A program made the translations under genes and the position numbers. Shown here piece by piece: positions 55,978-64,000 of a stretch of DNA of 64,000 nucleotides (positions within the stretch are counted from its first letter, which is position 1; each line of letters opens with the position of its first letter). This DNA comes from Macrostomum hystrix (taxonomy: Eukaryota > Platyhelminthes > Macrostomidae), in the NCBI GenBank assembly GCA_950097015.1, contig CATNEN010000039.1:12618501-12682500 (forward strand), written 5' to 3'. The notes under the pieces are model-generated. The model did no database searches and was not told where the DNA came from. It worked only from the letters and a program-made list of their open reading frames with translations.

Positions 55978-56216
55978 TAATAAAACTAATAAAATACAAA
56001 AGCTAGTGGTGCCTGCCGTAGAAAAGTACACAAATTTGCAAACTTGATAAAGCAATTCGCTGCATGATTACTCTTTCATTGGTTGCTTGCAATTCTTATA
56101 GTTGCCAATCAAAAATATATTGTTTTCAAAGATTGACTGATTGATTTGTCCAACCAATATTACAATATACTCGACTGAATTGAGTATATATGCCAGTTTG
56201 GCCGCTTCCAGCCAGT

Positions 56217-56335
56217 GGCAACGGCCATACCACGTTGAAAACACCGGTTCTCGTCCGATCACCGAAGTTAAGCAACGTTGGGTTTGGTTAGTACTTGGAT
56301 GGGTGACCGCCTGGGAATACCAAATGCTGTTGTCT
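56217..56335 (+). rRNA. 5S rRNA, copy 9
   Basis: Gene identical. The unit shares both variants of copy 5 (GCCTTTC and C>A at 56699), exactly four units later. Confidence 0.97.
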
Positions 56336-56784
56336 TTTTTGCCTTTCTACCATGCAATTAACTAAAACCACAGACAGCACAGGTCTGGCCTGGCCTAGCC
56401 GGGCCTCATTATTCAATTAAATAAATTGCGTCGGTTTTATTACAATTTACATTTTACACCAACTGCGAGACTGCATTATGCAATCATTCTCAATCTACAT
56501 CTATAGATGTAAAAAATGCACAACAGCATCGATTGATCGATACCTGAGCGAGCCAGCTTATACTAATTTGGTTGCAGTTTGATCTAAATTTCTCTGTTGA
56601 TCTTGGCTTTTTCCAAACATATCGGCCTGCAAGTACAAAATTACTAGGTGCATAATTTTTGCCTGCTCTCCCCGGCATCGAGTACTTGCAGTAAGGTAAC
56701 CTTGGCCGATACTAAAATGCCTTCGGGACGCCCTAGCTAAAACAATAGTTAATTGGCGAGGCGAAATTTGATTATCGAACCTTT

Positions 56785-56903
56785 GCCGAATTCAGTCGGT
56801 CTCTTACTGCGAAGACTCTCTTTTTTGCATGGTAAGACACCGTGCGGATCCAATTGAGCGATCTGCTGTATTTTTGACAAGCCGCACCCAGACTGCGGCT
56901 GCC
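56785..56903 (+). ncRNA. spliced-leader RNA, copy 9
   Basis: Identical to SL copy 1; C>A variant 86 bp upstream, as in copy 5. Confidence 0.9.
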
Positions 56904-57142
56904 TAATAAAACTAATAAAATACAAAAGCTAGTGGTGCCTGCCGTAGAAAAGTACACAAATTTGCAAACTTGATAAAGCAATTCGCTGCATGATTACTCT
57001 TTCATTGGTTGCTTGCAATTCTTATAGTTGCCAATCAAAAATATATTGTTTTCAAAGATTGACTGATTGATTTGTCCAACCAATATTACAATATACTCGA
57101 CTGAATTGAGTATATATGCCAGTTTGGCCGCTTCCAGCCAGT

Positions 57143-57261
57143 GGCAACGGCCATACCACGTTGAAAACACCGGTTCTCGTCCGATCACCGAAGTTAAGCA
57201 ACGTTGGGTTTGGTTAGTACTTGGATGGGTGACCGCCTGGGAATACCAAATGCTGTTGTCT
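57143..57261 (+). rRNA. 5S rRNA, copy 10
   Basis: Standard unit. Confidence 0.97.
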
Positions 57262-57711
57262 TTTTTGCCTTTTCTACCATGCAATTAACTAAAACCACAG
57301 ACAGCACAGGTCTGGCCTGGCCTAGCCGGGCCTCATTATTCAATTAAATAAATTGCGTCGGTTTTATTACAATTTACATTTTACACCAACTGCGAGACTG
57401 CATTATGCAATCATTCTCAATCTACATCTATAGATGTAAAAAATGCACAACAGCATCGATTGATCGATACCTGAGCGAGCCAGCTTATACTAATTTGGTT
57501 GCAGTTTGATCTAAATTTCTCTGTTGATCTTGGCTTTTTCCAAACATATCGGCCTGCAAGTACAAAATTACTAGGTGCATAATTTTTGCCTGCTCTCCCC
57601 GGCATCGAGTACTTGCAGTAAGGTACCCTTGGCCGATACTAAAATGCCTTCGGGACGCCCTAGCTAAAACAATAGTTAATTGGCGAGGCGAAATTTGATT
57701 ATCGAACCTTT

Positions 57712-57830
57712 GCCGAATTCAGTCGGTCTCTTACTGCGAAGACTCTCTTTTTTGCATGGTAAGACACCGTGCGGATCCAATTGAGCGATCTGCTGTATTT
57801 TTGACAAGCCGCACCCAGACTGCGGCTGCC
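57712..57830 (+). ncRNA. spliced-leader RNA, copy 10
   Basis: Identical to SL copy 1. Confidence 0.9.
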
Positions 57831-58069
57831 TAATAAAACTAATAAAATACAAAAGCTAGTGGTGCCTGCCGTAGAAAAGTACACAAATTTGCAAACTTGA
57901 TAAAGCAATTCGCTGCATGATTACTCTTTCATTGGTTGCTTGCAATTCTTATAGTTGCCAATCAAAAATATATTGTTTTCAAAGATTGACTGATTGATTT
58001 GTCCAACCAATATTACAATATACTCGACTGAATTGAGTATATATGCCAGTTTGGCCGCTTCCAGCCAGT

Positions 58070-58188
58070 GGCAACGGCCATACCACGTTGAAAACACCGG
58101 TTCTCGTCCGATCACCGAAGTTAAGCAACGTTGGGTTTGGTTAGTACTTGGATGGGTGACCGCCTGGGAATACCAAATGCTGTTGTCT
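58070..58188 (+). rRNA. 5S rRNA, copy 11
   Basis: Gene identical. The unit has the GCCTTTC variant without the C>A variant. Confidence 0.97.
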
Positions 58189-58637
58189 TTTTTGCCTTTC
58201 TACCATGCAATTAACTAAAACCACAGACAGCACAGGTCTGGCCTGGCCTAGCCGGGCCTCATTATTCAATTAAATAAATTGCGTCGGTTTTATTACAATT
58301 TACATTTTACACCAACTGCGAGACTGCATTATGCAATCATTCTCAATCTACATCTATAGATGTAAAAAATGCACAACAGCATCGATTGATCGATACCTGA
58401 GCGAGCCAGCTTATACTAATTTGGTTGCAGTTTGATCTAAATTTCTCTGTTGATCTTGGCTTTTTCCAAACATATCGGCCTGCAAGTACAAAATTACTAG
58501 GTGCATAATTTTTGCCTGCTCTCCCCGGCATCGAGTACTTGCAGTAAGGTACCCTTGGCCGATACTAAAATGCCTTCGGGACGCCCTAGCTAAAACAATA
58601 GTTAATTGGCGAGGCGAAATTTGATTATCGAACCTTT

Positions 58638-58756
58638 GCCGAATTCAGTCGGTCTCTTACTGCGAAGACTCTCTTTTTTGCATGGTAAGACACCGTGCGG
58701 ATCCAATTGAGCGATCTGCTGTATTTTTGACAAGCCGCACCCAGACTGCGGCTGCC
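58638..58756 (+). ncRNA. spliced-leader RNA, copy 11
   Basis: Identical to SL copy 1. Confidence 0.9.
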
Positions 58757-58995
58757 TAATAAAACTAATAAAATACAAAAGCTAGTGGTGCCTGCCGTAG
58801 AAAAGTACACAAATTTGCAAACTTGATAAAGCAATTCGCTGCATGATTACTCTTTCATTGGTTGCTTGCAATTCTTATAGTTGCCAATCAAAAATATATT
58901 GTTTTCAAAGATTGACTGATTGATTTGTCCAACCAATATTACAATATACTCGACTGAATTGAGTATATATGCCAGTTTGGCCGCTTCCAGCCAGT

Positions 58996-59114
58996 GGCAA
59001 CGGCCATACCACGTTGAAAACACCGGTTCTCGTCCGATCACCGAAGTTAAGCAACGTTGGGTTTGGTTAGTACTTGGATGGGTGACCGCCTGGGAATACC
59101 AAATGCTGTTGTCT
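58996..59114 (+). rRNA. 5S rRNA, copy 12
   Basis: Standard unit. Confidence 0.97.
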
Positions 59115-59564
59115 TTTTTGCCTTTTCTACCATGCAATTAACTAAAACCACAGACAGCACAGGTCTGGCCTGGCCTAGCCGGGCCTCATTATTCAATTAA
59201 ATAAATTGCGTCGGTTTTATTACAATTTACATTTTACACCAACTGCGAGACTGCATTATGCAATCATTCTCAATCTACATCTATAGATGTAAAAAATGCA
59301 CAACAGCATCGATTGATCGATACCTGAGCGAGCCAGCTTATACTAATTTGGTTGCAGTTTGATCTAAATTTCTCTGTTGATCTTGGCTTTTTCCAAACAT
59401 ATCGGCCTGCAAGTACAAAATTACTAGGTGCATAATTTTTGCCTGCTCTCCCCGGCATCGAGTACTTGCAGTAAGGTACCCTTGGCCGATACTAAAATGC
59501 CTTCGGGACGCCCTAGCTAAAACAATAGTTAATTGGCGAGGCGAAATTTGATTATCGAACCTTT

Positions 59565-59683
59565 GCCGAATTCAGTCGGTCTCTTACTGCGAAGACTCTC
59601 TTTTTTGCATGGTAAGACACCGTGCGGATCCAATTGAGCGATCTGCTGTATTTTTGACAAGCCGCACCCAGACTGCGGCTGCC
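59565..59683 (+). ncRNA. spliced-leader RNA, copy 12
   Basis: Identical to SL copy 1. Confidence 0.9.
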
Positions 59684-59922
59684 TAATAAAACTAATAAAA
59701 TACAAAAGCTAGTGGTGCCTGCCGTAGAAAAGTACACAAATTTGCAAACTTGATAAAGCAATTCGCTGCATGATTACTCTTTCATTGGTTGCTTGCAATT
59801 CTTATAGTTGCCAATCAAAAATATATTGTTTTCAAAGATTGACTGATTGATTTGTCCAACCAATATTACAATATACTCGACTGAATTGAGTATATATGCC
59901 AGTTTGGCCGCTTCCAGCCAGT

Positions 59923-60041
59923 GGCAACGGCCATACCACGTTGAAAACACCGGTTCTCGTCCGATCACCGAAGTTAAGCAACGTTGGGTTTGGTTAGTAC
60001 TTGGATGGGTGACCGCCTGGGAATACCAAATGCTGTTGTCT
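59923..60041 (+). rRNA. 5S rRNA, copy 13
   Basis: Gene identical. The spacer has C>A at 60406 but not GCCTTTC. Confidence 0.97.
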
Positions 60042-60491
60042 TTTTTGCCTTTTCTACCATGCAATTAACTAAAACCACAGACAGCACAGGTCTGGCCTGG
60101 CCTAGCCGGGCCTCATTATTCAATTAAATAAATTGCGTCGGTTTTATTACAATTTACATTTTACACCAACTGCGAGACTGCATTATGCAATCATTCTCAA
60201 TCTACATCTATAGATGTAAAAAATGCACAACAGCATCGATTGATCGATACCTGAGCGAGCCAGCTTATACTAATTTGGTTGCAGTTTGATCTAAATTTCT
60301 CTGTTGATCTTGGCTTTTTCCAAACATATCGGCCTGCAAGTACAAAATTACTAGGTGCATAATTTTTGCCTGCTCTCCCCGGCATCGAGTACTTGCAGTA
60401 AGGTAACCTTGGCCGATACTAAAATGCCTTCGGGACGCCCTAGCTAAAACAATAGTTAATTGGCGAGGCGAAATTTGATTATCGAACCTTT

Positions 60492-60610
60492 GCCGAATTC
60501 AGTCGGTCTCTTACTGCGAAGACTCTCTTTTTTGCATGGTAAGACACCGTGCGGATCCAATTGAGCGATCTGCTGTATTTTTGACAAGCCGCACCCAGAC
60601 TGCGGCTGCC
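60492..60610 (+). ncRNA. spliced-leader RNA, copy 13
   Basis: Identical to SL copy 1; C>A variant 86 bp upstream. Confidence 0.9.
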
Positions 60611-60849
60611 TAATAAAACTAATAAAATACAAAAGCTAGTGGTGCCTGCCGTAGAAAAGTACACAAATTTGCAAACTTGATAAAGCAATTCGCTGCATGA
60701 TTACTCTTTCATTGGTTGCTTGCAATTCTTATAGTTGCCAATCAAAAATATATTGTTTTCAAAGATTGACTGATTGATTTGTCCAACCAATATTACAATA
60801 TACTCGACTGAATTGAGTATATATGCCAGTTTGGCCGCTTCCAGCCAGT

Positions 60850-60968
60850 GGCAACGGCCATACCACGTTGAAAACACCGGTTCTCGTCCGATCACCGAAG
60901 TTAAGCAACGTTGGGTTTGGTTAGTACTTGGATGGGTGACCGCCTGGGAATACCAAATGCTGTTGTCT
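60850..60968 (+). rRNA. 5S rRNA, copy 14
   Basis: Standard unit. Confidence 0.97.
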
Positions 60969-61418
60969 TTTTTGCCTTTTCTACCATGCAATTAACTAAA
61001 ACCACAGACAGCACAGGTCTGGCCTGGCCTAGCCGGGCCTCATTATTCAATTAAATAAATTGCGTCGGTTTTATTACAATTTACATTTTACACCAACTGC
61101 GAGACTGCATTATGCAATCATTCTCAATCTACATCTATAGATGTAAAAAATGCACAACAGCATCGATTGATCGATACCTGAGCGAGCCAGCTTATACTAA
61201 TTTGGTTGCAGTTTGATCTAAATTTCTCTGTTGATCTTGGCTTTTTCCAAACATATCGGCCTGCAAGTACAAAATTACTAGGTGCATAATTTTTGCCTGC
61301 TCTCCCCGGCATCGAGTACTTGCAGTAAGGTACCCTTGGCCGATACTAAAATGCCTTCGGGACGCCCTAGCTAAAACAATAGTTAATTGGCGAGGCGAAA
61401 TTTGATTATCGAACCTTT

Positions 61419-61537
61419 GCCGAATTCAGTCGGTCTCTTACTGCGAAGACTCTCTTTTTTGCATGGTAAGACACCGTGCGGATCCAATTGAGCGATCTGC
61501 TGTATTTTTGACAAGCCGCACCCAGACTGCGGCTGCC
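61419..61537 (+). ncRNA. spliced-leader RNA, copy 14
   Basis: Identical to SL copy 1. Confidence 0.9.
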
Positions 61538-61776
61538 TAATAAAACTAATAAAATACAAAAGCTAGTGGTGCCTGCCGTAGAAAAGTACACAAATTTGCA
61601 AACTTGATAAAGCAATTCGCTGCATGATTACTCTTTCATTGGTTGCTTGCAATTCTTATAGTTGCCAATCAAAAATATATTGTTTTCAAAGATTGACTGA
61701 TTGATTTGTCCAACCAATATTACAATATACTCGACTGAATTGAGTATATATGCCAGTTTGGCCGCTTCCAGCCAGT

Positions 61777-61895
61777 GGCAACGGCCATACCACGTTGAAA
61801 ACACCGGTTCTCGTCCGATCACCGAAGTTAAGCAACGTTGGGTTTGGTTAGTACTTGGATGGGTGACCGCCTGGGAATACCAAATGCTGTTGTCT
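61777..61895 (+). rRNA. 5S rRNA, copy 15
   Basis: Standard unit. Confidence 0.97.
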
Positions 61896-62345
61896 TTTTT
61901 GCCTTTTCTACCATGCAATTAACTAAAACCACAGACAGCACAGGTCTGGCCTGGCCTAGCCGGGCCTCATTATTCAATTAAATAAATTGCGTCGGTTTTA
62001 TTACAATTTACATTTTACACCAACTGCGAGACTGCATTATGCAATCATTCTCAATCTACATCTATAGATGTAAAAAATGCACAACAGCATCGATTGATCG
62101 ATACCTGAGCGAGCCAGCTTATACTAATTTGGTTGCAGTTTGATCTAAATTTCTCTGTTGATCTTGGCTTTTTCCAAACATATCGGCCTGCAAGTACAAA
62201 ATTACTAGGTGCATAATTTTTGCCTGCTCTCCCCGGCATCGAGTACTTGCAGTAAGGTACCCTTGGCCGATACTAAAATGCCTTCGGGACGCCCTAGCTA
62301 AAACAATAGTTAATTGGCGAGGCGAAATTTGATTATCGAACCTTT

Positions 62346-62464
62346 GCCGAATTCAGTCGGTCTCTTACTGCGAAGACTCTCTTTTTTGCATGGTAAGACA
62401 CCGTGCGGATCCAATTGAGCGATCTGCTGTATTTTTGACAAGCCGCACCCAGACTGCGGCTGCC
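62346..62464 (+). ncRNA. spliced-leader RNA, copy 15
   Basis: Identical to SL copy 1. Confidence 0.9.
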
Positions 62465-62703
62465 TAATAAAACTAATAAAATACAAAAGCTAGTGGTGCC
62501 TGCCGTAGAAAAGTACACAAATTTGCAAACTTGATAAAGCAATTCGCTGCATGATTACTCTTTCATTGGTTGCTTGCAATTCTTATAGTTGCCAATCAAA
62601 AATATATTGTTTTCAAAGATTGACTGATTGATTTGTCCAACCAATATTACAATATACTCGACTGAATTGAGTATATATGCCAGTTTGGCCGCTTCCAGCC
62701 AGT

Positions 62704-62822
62704 GGCAACGGCCATACCACGTTGAAAACACCGGTTCTCGTCCGATCACCGAAGTTAAGCAACGTTGGGTTTGGTTAGTACTTGGATGGGTGACCGCCTG
62801 GGAATACCAAATGCTGTTGTCT
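62704..62822 (+). rRNA. 5S rRNA, copy 16
   Basis: Gene identical. The unit has the GCCTTTC variant, without C>A. Confidence 0.97.
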
Positions 62823-63271
62823 TTTTTGCCTTTCTACCATGCAATTAACTAAAACCACAGACAGCACAGGTCTGGCCTGGCCTAGCCGGGCCTCATTATT
62901 CAATTAAATAAATTGCGTCGGTTTTATTACAATTTACATTTTACACCAACTGCGAGACTGCATTATGCAATCATTCTCAATCTACATCTATAGATGTAAA
63001 AAATGCACAACAGCATCGATTGATCGATACCTGAGCGAGCCAGCTTATACTAATTTGGTTGCAGTTTGATCTAAATTTCTCTGTTGATCTTGGCTTTTTC
63101 CAAACATATCGGCCTGCAAGTACAAAATTACTAGGTGCATAATTTTTGCCTGCTCTCCCCGGCATCGAGTACTTGCAGTAAGGTACCCTTGGCCGATACT
63201 AAAATGCCTTCGGGACGCCCTAGCTAAAACAATAGTTAATTGGCGAGGCGAAATTTGATTATCGAACCTTT

Positions 63272-63390
63272 GCCGAATTCAGTCGGTCTCTTACTGCGAA
63301 GACTCTCTTTTTTGCATGGTAAGACACCGTGCGGATCCAATTGAGCGATCTGCTGTATTTTTGACAAGCCGCACCCAGACTGCGGCTGCC
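63272..63390 (+). ncRNA. spliced-leader RNA, copy 16
   Basis: Identical to SL copy 1. Last SL gene in the window. Confidence 0.9.
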
Positions 63391-63629
63391 TAATAAAACT
63401 AATAAAATACAAAAGCTAGTGGTGCCTGCCGTAGAAAAGTACACAAATTTGCAAACTTGATAAAGCAATTCGCTGCATGATTACTCTTTCATTGGTTGCT
63501 TGCAATTCTTATAGTTGCCAATCAAAAATATATTGTTTTCAAAGATTGACTGATTGATTTGTCCAACCAATATTACAATATACTCGACTGAATTGAGTAT
63601 ATATGCCAGTTTGGCCGCTTCCAGCCAGT

Positions 63630-63748
63630 GGCAACGGCCATACCACGTTGAAAACACCGGTTCTCGTCCGATCACCGAAGTTAAGCAACGTTGGGTTTGG
63701 TTAGTACTTGGATGGGTGACCGCCTGGGAATACCAAATGCTGTTGTCT
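63630..63748 (+). rRNA. 5S rRNA, copy 17
   Basis: Complete gene. The window ends in its spacer, before the next SL gene. Confidence 0.97.
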
Positions 63749-64000
63749 TTTTTGCCTTTTCTACCATGCAATTAACTAAAACCACAGACAGCACAGGTCT
63801 GGCCTGGCCTAGCCGGGCCTCATTATTCAATTAAATAAATTGCGTCGGTTTTATTACAATTTACATTTTACACCAACTGCGAGACTGCATTATGCAATCA
63901 TTCTCAATCTACATCTATAGATGTAAAAAATGCACAACAGCATCGATTGATCGATACCTGAGCGAGCCAGCTTATACTAATTTGGTTGCAGTTTGATCTA

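Larger units (their letters stand above)
48521..64000 (+). repeat. tandem 5S rDNA - spliced-leader RNA array
   Basis: Units of 926-927 bp, each with one 5S rRNA gene and, about 450 bp further on, one SL RNA gene, both on the plus strand. There are 17 5S and 16 SL genes; the array continues past the right edge. Units differ by only a few bases: homopolymer-length changes after 5S, a C/A site in the spacer, and more divergence in the first unit. Such uniformity is typical of concerted evolution. Short frames repeated in every unit (for example 62, 69, 73 and 96 codons) overlap the RNA genes and are not proteins. Confidence 0.97.

Noticed and set aside
49359-63775. Sets of identical 62, 69, 73 and 96-codon frames
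   Set aside because: They overlap 5S and SL RNA genes and recur only because the unit recurs.

Overview
This is nuclear DNA of a metazoan, most likely a free-living flatworm close to Macrostomum. The evidence is spliceosomal introns, animal gene families (MAP2K5, TIMMDC1, FUOM, glucose-6-phosphatase, FABP, a GRIP golgin), tRNA-derived SINEs, many class II transposons, and a spliced-leader (SL) RNA gene. The SL exon carries CTTACTGCGAAGACTC and ends in ATG, as I recall for Macrostomum SLs. The species call is inference.

Layout. 1-6.2 kb: SINE pieces, a 25-bp minisatellite, a hAT-type MITE and a Helitron helicase remnant. 6.2-11.4 kb: a Harbinger remnant followed by three C-type lectin paralogues (+,-,+), of which one looks intact, one has a nonsense codon and one has two compensating frameshifts. 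11.6-13.1 kb: minisatellites. 13.15-18.6 kb: TIMMDC1 and MAP2K5 on the minus strand, with a different minisatellite filling most introns. 18.6-22.8 kb: AT-rich intergenic DNA with one hAT MITE. 22.85-25.07 kb: a four-exon GRIP golgin. 26.55-26.97 kb: a single-exon FABP. 27.5-30.2 kb: a 19-bp satellite. 31.27-32.4 kb: glucose-6-phosphatase, with no in-frame genomic ATG near its expected start. 33.2-35.6 kb: a 34-bp satellite. 36.0-37.26 kb: FUOM, its single intron made of another 34-bp minisatellite. 38-48.5 kb: a transposon-rich block with AlkB-like and zinc-knuckle remnants, a three-level nested transposon (hAT > P-like > Merlin-like), and several inverted repeats.

48.5-64.0 kb: the most notable structure. 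It is a tandem array of about 927-bp units, each holding one 5S rRNA gene and one SL RNA gene on the same strand. There are 17 5S and 16 SL copies, and the array runs off the right edge of the window. The SL RNA reading rests on a 47-nt exon ending in ATG, a GT donor placed in a stem-loop, an Sm-type site AUUUUUGAC, and a perfect 7-bp 3' hairpin. 5S RNA (Pol III) and the SL donor for trans-splicing are therefore amplified together. At least two protein genes here (MAP2K5, glucose-6-phosphatase) have possible acceptor sites in phase with an SL-supplied ATG, so the array may act on genes in the same window.

All exon models were built by hand from reading frame, splice sites and phase, without transcript data.
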